Origin: Asticcacaulis sp. YBE204
GTDB lineage: Bacteria > Pseudomonadota > Alphaproteobacteria > Caulobacterales > Caulobacteraceae
DNA: 64,000 nucleotides
Reading direction: 5' to 3'
Assembly: GCF_000495855.1 (NCBI RefSeq)
Contig: NZ_AWGF01000013.1
Location: 109,314 to 173,313, forward strand
The translations under genes and the position numbers were made by a program. Position 1 is the first letter of the stretch, and each line of letters begins with the position of its first letter. The notes under the pieces are model-generated. The model did no database searches, was not told the origin of the DNA, and worked only from the letters and a program-made list of their open reading frames with translations. Shown piece after piece: positions 17,840-26,811 of the stretch.

Positions 17840-19273
17840 ATGCGCCCCTCTGTCCGCGTCACGCCCGGACGAAAACCATCATATGCGCCGCCTCGCGATT
17901 CCGCAAAGCCGCCGACGCAGATCATACCGCTGGGCGACTTTTTTTCAGCACGATCCCGTCCGGCATCCTGGCAATTCGCTTTTTTGGGGGCGACATCCGC
18001 AGCCGTCATCGCCACGGCTATAGCGGCACCTGACTACCTGATCAGCACGCTGTATTGGACGTGCTGGGGTGTATTTATGCTCAATGCCCTGATGCGCGCC
18101 ATAGCGACAACCGTAGCACAAAACCTTCCGGAAGCGGACCTGTTGCTTGATGCGTCGAATGAAAATCTGCCGACCTATAGCGTGATCGTCGCCCTGTACA
18201 AGGAAGCGAAAATCGTTTCGCAACTGACGACAGCGCTCGATGCGCTCGTCTATCCGCGCGGCCGGTTTGAGGTGCTGTTCGCATTGGAAGACGATGACTC
18301 GGAGACCCTGATCGCCTTCGAAGCCTTGCTGAATACCCGTCAGGATCTAGGCTACATGCGCGTCATCCGCGTGCCGGACGGCTTTCCGCGCACCAAGCCA
18401 CGCGCCCTGAACTATGCCCTTGACCGGGCGCGAGGCGATCTGATCGTCATCTACGATGCCGAAGATCAACCCGACCCGCATCAGTTGCTTGAAGCCGCGC
18501 ACCGATTTGCAGCCGGCCCCGCCGATCTGGCCTGCCTGCAAGCGCCCTTGCGGCCCATACGCGGCGAGACCTTCATTTCGAAGCAATTTACCGCCGAATA
18601 CGCCGTACAGTTCGACGTCCTGCTGCCTGCCTTTCAAGCATGGGGCCTGCCGTTCGCGCTGGGGGGGACCAGCAATCACTTCAAAGCGTCCGTTTTGAAA
18701 TCGATTGGCGCGTGGGATGCGTACAATGTGACCGAAGACGCCGATCTCGGCCTGCGTCTGGCGCAACTTGGATATCGTAGCGAGGTCATTACCTCACCGA
18801 CGCTGGAAAGCCCGCCAACCACGTTAAGGACATGGATTCCGCAACGGACGCGGTGGATAAAGGGCTATATGCAGACGATCATCGTCCATACCCGTCGCCT
18901 GAAAGACGTAAGGCCGGCGGTCGCTCTGGCGCTCGGCCTCGGTGTCGGCCTGAGCGCCATGTCGGCCCTGTGTTATGCGCCTTTCACCGCCCTGCTGCTG
19001 GCCAATGCGATGTTGCAGGTTCTGGAATTCGGCCCGTTCGTGCTACCGCTCCAGGATTGGATATTACTGATTATCGGCACGGGCAGTGCCTTATGGGCGT
19101 TGAAGATCGGCACCCGGCGCGCAGGCGCCGTATTTACCCTTGGCGACCTGCTTCACGCCCCGGTCTACTGGGGTTTGCAGTCGATCAGCGCCGCCTTTGC
19201 GCTATATCAGTTGATCACCCGCCCCTTTCATTGGGACAAGACCGATCACGAGCCATTAGCCAAGCCGGATTGA
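17840..19273 (+). CDS. Membrane-bound family 2 glycosyltransferase
   Basis: Inner-membrane processive-type glycosyltransferase, 477 residues from the ATG at 17840. An earlier in-frame ATG at 17696 lies inside the divergent binding-protein gene and would add 48 unlikely residues. Two helices occur near residues 44-90. The GT-A domain starts PTYSVIVALYKEA and carries the DxD-like site IYDAEDQPDP, the acidic TEDADLGLRL and the acceptor-side QRTRWIKGYMQT, equivalent to the QxxRW motif of cellulose or hyaluronan synthases. Three further C-terminal helices follow. The product is probably an exopolysaccharide or glycan, but no export partners are nearby. Confidence 0.85.
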   Translation: MRPSVRVTPGRKPSYAPPRDSAKPPTQIIPLGDFFSARSRPASWQFAFLGATSAAVIATAIAAPDYLISTLYWTCWGVFMLNALMRAIATTVAQNLPEADLLLDASNENLPTYSVIVALYKEAKIVSQLTTALDALVYPRGRFEVLFALEDDDSETLIAFEALLNTRQDLGYMRVIRVPDGFPRTKPRALNYALDRARGDLIVIYDAEDQPDPHQLLEAAHRFAAGPADLACLQAPLRPIRGETFISKQFTAEYAVQFDVLLPAFQAWGLPFALGGTSNHFKASVLKSIGAWDAYNVTEDADLGLRLAQLGYRSEVITSPTLESPPTTLRTWIPQRTRWIKGYMQTIIVHTRRLKDVRPAVALALGLGVGLSAMSALCYAPFTALLLANAMLQVLEFGPFVLPLQDWILLIIGTGSALWALKIGTRRAGAVFTLGDLLHAPVYWGLQSISAAFALYQLITRPFHWDKTDHEPLAKPD

Positions 19274-19304
19274 ATAAACTTTGACGGAAACGGTCGGGAG
19301 CGTT

Positions 19305-20249
19305 ATGTGCCGAAACATGACCCTGATCAGCGACCATCCCCTGACCCTGCGCACAACGCCGTGGCGCGACTATGCCCTTGTCGATTCCGGCGGTGGTCGT
19401 AAGCTTGAACGCTATGGCGATTATCTCGTCATCCGTCCGGAGCCGCAATGCTGGTGGTCGCCGAAATATCCGGCCCTGTGGGACACCGCCGACGCCGTAT
19501 TCGACGCCGAGAACGAAGACGAAGATGGTGGTCGCTGGGCCTTCCGCCGCCGTCCGGATGAACAGTGGGCGCTGGGCTACGATCGCGTAAAGTTCTACGG
19601 ACGCTTTACCTCATTCCGCCATCTGGCTTTCTTCCCGGAACAGGCCGCCAACTGGGCCTGGCAAAAGGCCGCCCTCGAAAAGCGCGCCGATCAGCCGCGT
19701 GTCCTGAACCTGTTCGGCTATACCGGCGTCGCCAGTCTCGTCTGCGCTGCCGCCGGCGCCCGGGTCACCCATGTCGACGCGTCGAAAAAATCTGTCACCT
19801 ATGCGCGCGAGAATGCGACACTGTCGGGCATGGAAGACGCCCCCATTCGCTGGATCGTTGAGGACGCTCGCAAATACGTGCAGCGCGAGGTCAAGCGCGG
19901 TTCTAAATACGAAGGGATTATTCTCGATCCCCCGAAATATGGCCGTGGCCCGACCGGCGAAGTGTGGCGTCTGTTCGAGGATCTACCGGAAATGCTCGGC
20001 CTGTGCGCGCAATTGCTGTCGGACGATGCAGCCTTCTTCCTGCTCAACGCCTATGCCGCCCGTGTGTCGGGGCCGGCCCTGGCGCACCTGATGGCGGAAT
20101 CGATCGGGCAGCGTCCGGGGCGCATCGACTACGGCGAACTGACCCTGATCGAAGATGGCAAGACACCGAAGGGTGCCAAAGCCGTCGACATCGCCCCGCG
20201 TGAGATCGGTCTCTCCTTCTTCGCACGCTGGATGAAGGAGCCGGTCTAA
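19305..20249 (+). CDS. Class I SAM-dependent methyltransferase, RlmI-like
   Basis: Probable rRNA cytosine methyltransferase of the RlmI/COG1092 group. Motifs: VLNLFGYTGVASLVCAAAGA (SAM site, about residues 132-151), VDASKKSVTYARENA and the catalytic-side ILDPPKYGRGP (about 218). It lacks the N-terminal PUA domain of E. coli RlmI, so it is the shorter class. The ATG at 19305 has CGGGAG four bases upstream; a TTG at 19281 is in frame but lacks a site. It is 4 bp from the next methyltransferase gene. Confidence 0.82.
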   Translation: MCRNMTLISDHPLTLRTTPWRDYALVDSGGGRKLERYGDYLVIRPEPQCWWSPKYPALWDTADAVFDAENEDEDGGRWAFRRRPDEQWALGYDRVKFYGRFTSFRHLAFFPEQAANWAWQKAALEKRADQPRVLNLFGYTGVASLVCAAAGARVTHVDASKKSVTYARENATLSGMEDAPIRWIVEDARKYVQREVKRGSKYEGIILDPPKYGRGPTGEVWRLFEDLPEMLGLCAQLLSDDAAFFLLNAYAARVSGPALAHLMAESIGQRPGRIDYGELTLIEDGKTPKGAKAVDIAPREIGLSFFARWMKEPV

Positions 20250-20253
20250 GCTC

Positions 20254-21045
20254 ATGATCAAGCAGATAACCTCCCTCACAAATCAGACGATCAAGGACCT
20301 GCGCGCGCTTCACATGCGCAAGGAACGCGAAGCGACGCAGCAGTTCCTGGCCGAAGGCCTCAAGATCATCATCGACGCGCTCGATCAGGGCTTCGCGCCG
20401 CAGATTCTGGTCTATGGCAAGGACGCCGACCACCATCCGCTGCTCGAACGCGCCATCGACGCGACGCTGAAGGCCAATGGTCAGGTACTGGAAGTGACGC
20501 GCGAAATCCTCGAAAAGGTCGCGCGCAAGGAAAACCCGCAGATGGTGCTGGCGGTGTTTCCGCAACTCACCAAACGCCTGAGCGATATCGATCCGCAGAC
20601 CAACGACGTATGGGTGGCGCTGGAGCAGGTCCGCGACCCCGGCAATCTGGGGACGATCATCCGCACCGCCGACGCGGCGGCTATCGGCGGTGTCATTCTG
20701 ATCGGTGATTGCGTCGATCCGTTCAGCGTCGAAACCGTGCGCGCCACGATGGGCTCGATCTTCGCCTTGCCGATCGTCAAATGCACGCGTGAAGAGTTTA
20801 TCACTGACCGCGCCCGCTGGACCGGTTCGGTCGTGGGCACCCTTCTGACGGCGTCACACGACCACCGCAGCGCGCCCTATCAACGCCCGACCCTGATCCT
20901 CATGGGCACTGAGCAGTCCGGCCTGACGCCCGACATCGCCGCGACCTGCGACATGCACGTCAAGATTCCGATGCGTGGCCGCGCCGACAGCCTGAATTTG
21001 TCGGTAGCGACCGGCATCATGATCTATGCGGCAAGCGGCTTATAA
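20254..21045 (+). CDS. TrmH/SpoU-family RNA 2'-O-methyltransferase
   Basis: SPOUT-class enzyme with a trefoil knot, 263 residues. An N-terminal substrate-binding domain (about residues 1-100; ITSLTNQTIKDLRALHMRKER, QQFLAEGLKII) precedes the methyltransferase domain, with EQVRDPGNLGTIIRTADAA, LILMGTEQSGL and the C-terminal IPMRGRADSLNLSVATGI. That last segment carries the conserved asparagine/serine motif 3. The target is probably a ribose in 23S rRNA, like RlmB or TsnR relatives. Transcribed with the preceding gene (4 bp gap). Confidence 0.9.
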   Translation: MIKQITSLTNQTIKDLRALHMRKEREATQQFLAEGLKIIIDALDQGFAPQILVYGKDADHHPLLERAIDATLKANGQVLEVTREILEKVARKENPQMVLAVFPQLTKRLSDIDPQTNDVWVALEQVRDPGNLGTIIRTADAAAIGGVILIGDCVDPFSVETVRATMGSIFALPIVKCTREEFITDRARWTGSVVGTLLTASHDHRSAPYQRPTLILMGTEQSGLTPDIAATCDMHVKIPMRGRADSLNLSVATGIMIYAASGL

Positions 21046-21130
21046 GCGTTTTACAACACCATTAACCTTTCCTATTTCGCTTTGTCGGGGAAACAGCGCA
21101 GCCTGAAGTCATCAATGAAAGGCTTCAGAT

Positions 21131-21340
21131 ATGACCCGCTCTATCCTCAAGGCGACCGGATTGGGGGTAACCATTATGGCGCTGGGGGCGTGTGCGCACT
21201 ACGACGACCCGCCCGCCTATTACGACTATTATCAGGACTCGCCAACCAACTACGAAGAACCCCGCTGCGATCGCGTCTATGACGACCGCCGCTGCGAGCA
21301 ATATTACGAGCGTAAAGACAAGAAAACGGTGTCACGTTAA
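21131..21340 (+). CDS. Small Tyr-rich lipoprotein, 69 aa
   Basis: Signal peptide with lipobox LGAC (Cys21), so a lipoprotein after processing. The mature part is tyrosine- and aspartate-rich (DDPPAYYDYYQDSPTNYEE) with two further cysteines and a basic C-terminus (ERKDKKTVSR). No family recognised. A terminator follows directly. Its ATG at 21131 comes after CTTCAG, a weak ribosome-binding site. Confidence 0.75.
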   Translation: MTRSILKATGLGVTIMALGACAHYDDPPAYYDYYQDSPTNYEEPRCDRVYDDRRCEQYYERKDKKTVSR

Positions 21341-21378
21341 GCCGGTTTAAACCTCAGCTTTAACCGGCTATTTTCATT
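21340..21378 (+). terminator. Rho-independent terminator after the Tyr-rich lipoprotein gene
   Basis: AGCCGGTTTAAA pairs with TTTAACCGGCT across a CCTCAGC loop, followed by ATTTTCATT. It begins at the last base of the stop codon. Confidence 0.75.
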
Positions 21379-21486
21379 ACAATTTTGTCATTCAGCCTGC
21401 GTTCAGAAAAGGTACTCTATGCCTTGGCTACAGGGCATGGGTTGGGAACTTGGCCCTTTGTTCAACCTAAGAAAAGGAGCCATCTC

Positions 21487-21624
21487 ATGAAACTTGCGCT
21501 GAAACTTATCGCCGCCGCGGCGCTGGCCGCCACCCTGTCGGGCTGCATCATCTATGCCGATAGCGGGTCGCGCGTGACGCACACTGAAAAGCACGAAACC
21601 AACAAAACCGTCGCGACCAAGTAA
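21487..21624 (+). CDS. Very small lipoprotein, 45 aa
   Basis: MKLALKLIAAAALAATLSGC is a clear lipoprotein signal (lipobox LSGC, Cys20). The mature part is only about 26 residues, IIYADSGSR then a charged tail rich in threonine, lysine and histidine. AAGGAGCCATCTC before the ATG is a strong ribosome-binding site. It is followed 11 bp later by a second lipoprotein gene of the same build, suggesting a tandem duplication or operon pair. Confidence 0.72.
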   Translation: MKLALKLIAAAALAATLSGCIIYADSGSRVTHTEKHETNKTVATK

Positions 21625-21635
21625 GGACAATCCAT

Positions 21636-21764
21636 ATGAAAACAGTCCTGAAATTCGCCCTTCTGGGTGCTCTCACCATCTCGTTGTCGGCCTGCATTAT
21701 CATCGTCAAGGACGGCCAACCGCAAAAGCCGCGCCCACCCGTCGTCCATAAGGATCACGCATAG
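21636..21764 (+). CDS. Very small lipoprotein, 42 aa
   Basis: A lipoprotein signal with lipobox LSAC (Cys20) and the same CIII/CIIY start of the mature part as the preceding gene. The mature tail is proline- and lysine-rich (DGQPQKPRPPVVHKDHA). The ribosome-binding site AAGGACAATCC precedes the ATG at 21636. Its last 10 bp overlap the 3' end of the convergent GST gene. Its short length makes it easy to miss in automated calls. Confidence 0.68.
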   Translation: MKTVLKFALLGALTISLSACIIIVKDGQPQKPRPPVVHKDHA

Positions 21765-22411
21765 GCGTAATCGCCGCCGCGTTCCAGCGCGCGTTTATAG
21801 GCGTCCCGGCCATGAATGCGCGTCAGGAACGCGGTGACGTTCGGCAAGGCATTAGCTCCGGCACGGCTGACCGCCGCTTCCAGCGGGAAGCTCATCATGA
21901 TGTCGGCGGCGGTCAGACTGTCACCGGCGAACCAGCCGGTCGGTTCGAGCGACGACTCCCAAAAGGCAAAATGCGCCACTAGGCCCGGTTCGACCATGGA
22001 CCTTTCCAGACCGCCGGAAATAAGCCGTGCAATCGGCTTGATCAAAAACGGCACGCGCTTCGGGATCTGCGACGACACCAGTTTTAACAGCAATAACGGC
22101 ATGGCCGAGCCTTCGGCATAGTGCATCCAGTAAGTCATCTGCCGCCGCTCTGCCGCATCGGACGGAACCAGTTTTCCCCGTCCGTAGGTCTCCAGAATAT
22201 AATCGACGATGTTGCCGGTCTCGGCGACCACCACCTCGCCATCGACGATAATGGGGGATTTTCCGAGCGGATGGATGTCCTTCAGTTCCGACGGCGCGAA
22301 CATGCGGGCATCGCGCTCGTAGTGCACGACCTCGTAGTCGAGACCCAGTTCCTCCAGCAGCCAAAGGACGCGCTGCGAACGGGAATTGTTGAGGTGATGA
22401 ACCGTAATCAT
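21755..22411 (-). CDS. Glutathione S-transferase
   Basis: Thioredoxin-fold N-terminal domain plus helical C-terminal domain, 218 residues from the ATG at 22411. The N-terminus MITVHHLNNSRSQRVLWLLEEL places the catalytic Ser/Tyr region at residues 9-12 (NSRS), and PIIVDGEVVVAETGNIVDYI contains the cis-proline and the glutamate/threonine contacts to glutathione. ADIMMSFPLEAA is the N-capping box of the C-terminal domain. This is the bacterial class with SRSQR, related to yeast Gtt1-like enzymes. Physiological substrate unknown. Confidence 0.9.
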   Translation of the reverse strand: MITVHHLNNSRSQRVLWLLEELGLDYEVVHYERDARMFAPSELKDIHPLGKSPIIVDGEVVVAETGNIVDYILETYGRGKLVPSDAAERRQMTYWMHYAEGSAMPLLLLKLVSSQIPKRVPFLIKPIARLISGGLERSMVEPGLVAHFAFWESSLEPTGWFAGDSLTAADIMMSFPLEAAVSRAGANALPNVTAFLTRIHGRDAYKRALERGGDYAYA

Positions 22412-22482
22412 GGCGTATCTCCAATGGCAGGTATAATTACGCCCACGTCCGGCATATGGATTAAATGTGTTTAAGCGCCGCT

Positions 22483-24945
22483 TTATGTGCCTCTGGGTTT
22501 TGCCCGCGTGGTCGGTGCCGCACTGGCGGGATCTTCGGGCCAGACGTGGCGTGGATAGCGGCCCTTCATATCGGTACGCACCTCCGACCACGAACCCTTC
22601 CAGAAAGCCGGAAGATCGCGGGTGATCTGGATAGGCCGATGCGCCGGCGACAGAAGCGCCAGAGTCACCGGCGTTCGGTTCGGCCCGACGACAGGGTGCT
22701 GAGTAACGCCATAAAGCTCCTGCACCCGCACCGACACCCGCGGCCAACCTTCGGCCGCATAGTCGATCCGGGCACCCGAACCGGTCGGCAGTCGCAGGCT
22801 TTCCGGCGCCAACTGGTCGAGTTGCCGTTGCTGATCGTAGTCAAGCATCCCCAGCAAGCCCTGCGACACGTCGCTGGCCGACAGAGACAACAACGGTTTG
22901 CCCGCCGCATAGGGCCCCAGCCAGTCGCTCAGGCCTGCCAGAAGCGCTGCATCCGACATATCGGGCCACGCCAGGTCTTGCACATGGAGAAAATTGACGC
23001 GTTCGCGCAGGCTTTCGGCGTTCTCGGAAAATTTAAGCGCTTTCAACCCTTTTTGCCGGATTTCTTCAACTTCCGCTTCAATCAGCAGCTTTGGCGGCAC
23101 CTGCGCCAAAGGCCGCGCCGAGAGGATCAGTTCACCGAGGCGTTTTTGCTCGACGGCCTTGAATTTTCCGCCGTTGCGTTCCAGCACGACACGCGCCTCC
23201 AGCCGGTCGGCAAACAGGCTCAGTATCTCGTTTTCGGTCAACGGCGCGGCCAGCAAAATCCGATCGCGCCCCGCTCCGCCACCGAGATCACCCACAGCGA
23301 TATAGGCTTCCTTCGCCAGCACATCGTGCTCGTCCACATAGACGCCCCGGCCATTGGCCATGACAAACTCACCCGGCTTGCCGCGCGCCCTGGCCACGCG
23401 TTCCGGGAAGCATTCGGCCAGCAAGGCATGGGCCGGTTTCGCCCCGGCCTTACCCTTGGATGCACCGATCAGCGATTGCGCCTGTCTGGCCCAGTTCTGC
23501 GCCAGCGACCGCGCCTGAGACGCCTTGGGCGAACGATCGCGGTTCAGGCCTTCCAGCCGCAAATCGAGGTCCGCCGCCTTGCCGCCCAGTCCGTTTTCCG
23601 ACAACAAGGCCGCCAGCGCCGCCCCGGTCTCGGCCACGCCATCGCGCGCCGCCAGCAGCAGCATATGCGCCAGACGCGGCGACAGCGGCAGCCGCCCGAC
23701 CATCCGGCCATGGTCGGTCAGATCGCCCTTCGAGTCCAAAACACCAAGGCCCTTAAGCAGGCTCTCGGCCTCCTGAAACGCCGCCTTGGGTGGATGATCG
23801 AGCAGGGCCAGACCCTCGGTCGATTTCGCCCCCCACAGACGCAGGTCCAACACCAATCGCGACAGGTCGGTCTCAAGAATTTCCGGCCGCGCGAACGGGA
23901 TCAGCGCACGGTCGTTTTCCTCGTCCCACATACGGTAGGCGTCGCCTTCTTGCGTCCGCCCGGCGCGGCCCCGGCGCTGATCGGCGGAAGCTTTCGAGAT
24001 GCGCTCGGTCACCATGCGCACCACGCCGCGCGCCGGATCGAAACGCCCTAGCCGCGCCACGCCGCTATCGACCACCATCGACACCTTGTCGAGCGTCAAG
24101 GAGGTTTCGGCGATAGCTGTGGCCAATACGATACGCGGATGTCCCGGCTTGTTTTTGCTCAACACGGCCGATTGGTCGCACGGGTCCATCGCCCCATAAA
24201 GCTTATGCAGATCAATATGGTCCGGCAATCCCTTCTCAAACAAGATCGAGGCCACGCGGTGGATTTCGCCCTGCCCCGGCAGGAATACCAGCAAGGTCTC
24301 GGCGCGTTCCGGCGTCAGTTTTTGCGCCACGCGGCACACAGTCTTTGCCACGTCGTCTTCCATCCGCAGGGCCTGATCACGCCCGACATAGTGCGTCGTC
24401 ACCGGAAAGGCACGCCCCAGACTGTGGAAGATTTCGGCGTCGTCCAGCACGCCCTTGACGCGCTCGCCGTCAAGCGTTGCCGACATGACGAGTATCCGCA
24501 GATCGTCGCGCAGCACACCCTGACTGTCGCGCGCGAAGGCCAGCCCCAGATCGGCGTCGAGGCTACGTTCGTGAAATTCGTCGAAAATGACGCAGCCAAT
24601 CCCCTCCAGCGCCGGGTCGTCTACAATCATGCGCGAAAAGACGCCTTCGGTGACGACCTCGATGCGCGTCTGTTTGGATATCTTGCTTTCGCCGCGCACC
24701 CGGAACCCGACGGTTTGTCCGACCGGTTCCCCCAGAGTCTCAGACATACGCATGGCCGCCGCCCGCGCCGCCAGCCTGCGGGGTTCCAGCATGACGATCC
24801 TCTGCCCGCTCAGCCACGCGGCATCGAGCAGCACCAAAGGCACACCCGTCGTCTTACCCGCCCCCGGCGGCGCAATGATGATCGCCGTCGTCCGGTCTCT
24901 GAGGTACGCAGTCAGCGCGGGAAATATCTCTTCGATAGGCAGCAT
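22483..24945 (-). CDS. hrpB: ATP-dependent DEAH-box helicase HrpB
   Basis: DExH RNA helicase, 820 residues, full length for the family. Walker A APPGAGKTT (residues 26-34), Walker B IFDEFHERS (DEFH in place of DEAH), SAT motif VMSATLDG, and helicase C motifs TAIAETSLTL and QRRGRAGRTQEGDAYRMW. The C-terminal part has the HA2/OB region and the HrpB-specific C-terminal domain. Cellular role unclear; related proteins affect mRNA processing. It is a single gene. Confidence 0.93.
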   Translation of the reverse strand: MLPIEEIFPALTAYLRDRTTAIIIAPPGAGKTTGVPLVLLDAAWLSGQRIVMLEPRRLAARAAAMRMSETLGEPVGQTVGFRVRGESKISKQTRIEVVTEGVFSRMIVDDPALEGIGCVIFDEFHERSLDADLGLAFARDSQGVLRDDLRILVMSATLDGERVKGVLDDAEIFHSLGRAFPVTTHYVGRDQALRMEDDVAKTVCRVAQKLTPERAETLLVFLPGQGEIHRVASILFEKGLPDHIDLHKLYGAMDPCDQSAVLSKNKPGHPRIVLATAIAETSLTLDKVSMVVDSGVARLGRFDPARGVVRMVTERISKASADQRRGRAGRTQEGDAYRMWDEENDRALIPFARPEILETDLSRLVLDLRLWGAKSTEGLALLDHPPKAAFQEAESLLKGLGVLDSKGDLTDHGRMVGRLPLSPRLAHMLLLAARDGVAETGAALAALLSENGLGGKAADLDLRLEGLNRDRSPKASQARSLAQNWARQAQSLIGASKGKAGAKPAHALLAECFPERVARARGKPGEFVMANGRGVYVDEHDVLAKEAYIAVGDLGGGAGRDRILLAAPLTENEILSLFADRLEARVVLERNGGKFKAVEQKRLGELILSARPLAQVPPKLLIEAEVEEIRQKGLKALKFSENAESLRERVNFLHVQDLAWPDMSDAALLAGLSDWLGPYAAGKPLLSLSASDVSQGLLGMLDYDQQRQLDQLAPESLRLPTGSGARIDYAAEGWPRVSVRVQELYGVTQHPVVGPNRTPVTLALLSPAHRPIQITRDLPAFWKGSWSEVRTDMKGRYPRHVWPEDPASAAPTTRAKPRGT

Positions 24946-24980
24946 GTCCCTGCCTAATCCGCGTCACCTGACACGGCAAG

Positions 24981-25010
24981 AAAAAAGCGCCCGGCGGAAC
25001 CGGGCGCTTT
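24981..25010 (-). terminator. Rho-independent terminator after the amino-acid permease
   Basis: On the minus strand the stem AAGCGCCCGG pairs with CCGGGCGCTT around TTCCG and is followed by TTTTCTT. It lies about 8 bp past the permease stop and may also serve hrpB read-through from the right. Confidence 0.85.
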
Positions 25011-25018
25011 CATCAGAG

Positions 25019-26593
25019 TTATGTCGTCGCCGGAGGTGGCGGCAAATCGGCGTCGTCCTCGTGGACTTCGATATGACCACGACCGACGTGCGAATGACCG
25101 CGGCTATAGGCAAAGTAGATCACCAGACCGATGGCACCCCACACCGGCAGCACCATCTTGGCGATGAACGGCAGGTTGAGGTAGAGGCCGACGCAGCCGA
25201 CCATAGCGATCGGGGCCACGATCCACACCAGCGGCGTCTTGAACGGACGCTTGCGGTCCGGATCGGTCTTGCGCAGGACCATGACGGCGATAGCCACCAT
25301 GAAGAAGGCGAACAGCGTACCGGAGTTCGAGATATCGGCCAGTTGCCCGACCGGGAAGAAGGCCCCGGCGACGGCAACGCAGATACCGGTGAAGATGGTC
25401 ATCTTCCACGGGGTCTTGAACTTGGGGTGAACGTCGGCCAGCTTTTCCGGCAGCAGACCATCGCGGGCCATGACGAAGAAGATACGCGTCTGACCGTAGA
25501 TCATCATCAGGATAACCGATGGCAGGGCGATCGAGGCGGCCAGACCGACGAGGTTGCCGATCAGCGGGAAGTCGATGCGGCGCAGGGTTTCAGCCAGAGC
25601 TTCGCGCGAACAGACGATCGGGGCGGAACCTTCGGCAGCGGCCTTACAGGCGGCGGCAAAGTCGGCACCATCCGGCGACAGGAACTTGCCCGCCGCGTCG
25701 GTGATCGGCTGGGCGCCGACCGTACCGATGACGCCCGCAGCGACCAGCAGGTAGAAGACCGTACAGATGGCCAGCGAACCGATCAGACCGATGGGCACAT
25801 TGCGTTGCGGGTTCTTGGTTTCTTCGGCGGCGGTCGACACGGCGTCGAAGCCGACATAGGCGAAGAAGATCGAGGCGGCGGCACCTATGACGCCCATGCC
25901 GTTGCTGCCGAACAGGCCCGTCGGCATCAGGGGGGTGAAGTTCTCGCCCTTGATCAGCGGCAAGCTGAGGACGATGAAGGCGGTGAGTGCGGTGACCTTG
26001 ATAACCACCAGCAGGGCATTGACCTTGGCGCTTTCGCTGGTGCCGATGACCAGCAGCCAGGTCACCAGACCGGCAACGACGATGGCCGGCAGGTTGACGA
26101 TGCCGTGCGAGAAATCAACGCTTGGAACAAAGCCGTTCATGCCCCAGGCCGGTCCATTAGCCAATAGCTCTGGTAAGGCAAATCCGGTCGTATTTTTGAC
26201 CAGCCCCATGATATAGCCCGACCAGCCGACGCAGACGGCGGACGCTGCCACAGCGTATTCGAGCACCAGCGCCCAGCCGACCATCCAGGCCATCAGTTCA
26301 CCCATCACCGCATAGGTATAGGTGTAGGCCGAACCCGACACCGGCACCATCGAGGCCAGTTCGGAGTAGCACAGCGCGGCCACGGCACAGACGATACCGG
26401 CGACGATGAACGAGAACATCATACCGGGCCCGGCCTTTTGTGCGGCGGCGGCGGTCAGAACGAAGATACCGGTGCCGATAATGGCGCCGATCCCCAGCAT
26501 GGTCAGTTGGAATGCGCCAAGCGAGCGGTGGAGCGATTTTTTCTCCGCCGTCGCCAGAATCGCATCGAGTGGCTTGATGCGCCAAGTGTTCAT
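25019..26593 (-). CDS. APC-family amino-acid permease
   Basis: Twelve-helix inner-membrane transporter of the cationic amino-acid transporter type, 524 residues. The first helix carries LGIGAIIGTGIFVLTAAAA, the unwound GxG substrate site of APC carriers; helix 6 has FFAYVGFDAVSTAAEETKNPQR, another family hallmark. The end is a histidine-rich and acidic cytoplasmic tail (RGHSHVGRGHIEVHEDDADLPPPP). The amino acid transported cannot be told. A terminator follows. Confidence 0.92.
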   Translation of the reverse strand: MNTWRIKPLDAILATAEKKSLHRSLGAFQLTMLGIGAIIGTGIFVLTAAAAQKAGPGMMFSFIVAGIVCAVAALCYSELASMVPVSGSAYTYTYAVMGELMAWMVGWALVLEYAVAASAVCVGWSGYIMGLVKNTTGFALPELLANGPAWGMNGFVPSVDFSHGIVNLPAIVVAGLVTWLLVIGTSESAKVNALLVVIKVTALTAFIVLSLPLIKGENFTPLMPTGLFGSNGMGVIGAAASIFFAYVGFDAVSTAAEETKNPQRNVPIGLIGSLAICTVFYLLVAAGVIGTVGAQPITDAAGKFLSPDGADFAAACKAAAEGSAPIVCSREALAETLRRIDFPLIGNLVGLAASIALPSVILMMIYGQTRIFFVMARDGLLPEKLADVHPKFKTPWKMTIFTGICVAVAGAFFPVGQLADISNSGTLFAFFMVAIAVMVLRKTDPDRKRPFKTPLVWIVAPIAMVGCVGLYLNLPFIAKMVLPVWGAIGLVIYFAYSRGHSHVGRGHIEVHEDDADLPPPPATT

Positions 26594-26811
26594 TTGTCAC
26601 CCTTTATGAACTTTGATTTAAGCTCAGGGAGTCCCCCCTTAAGGAATCCGCCAAGCCCCCAAAAATTTTGCCGACATTTCGGTGCGATACGTCGATTTAA
26701 TCGAGACTATAATGCAAAGGTTCAATCTGCAACCATCTTCGCAAATGCGTCATAAAGCCTGTTGTGACAAGGTACTACAGTGTATGTAGAACAAAACATC
26801 GTGGAATCGTT

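Noticed and set aside
22465..24051. 528-codon frame antisense to hrpB
   Set aside because: Same reason: opposite strand of a strong DEAH helicase call. The product is Arg/Gln-rich with no fold signature.
24587..26167. 526-codon frame antisense to the amino-acid permease gene
   Set aside because: Antisense shadow of a gene with clear twelve-helix APC signatures. The product is Asp/Gly/Arg-rich and without domains.
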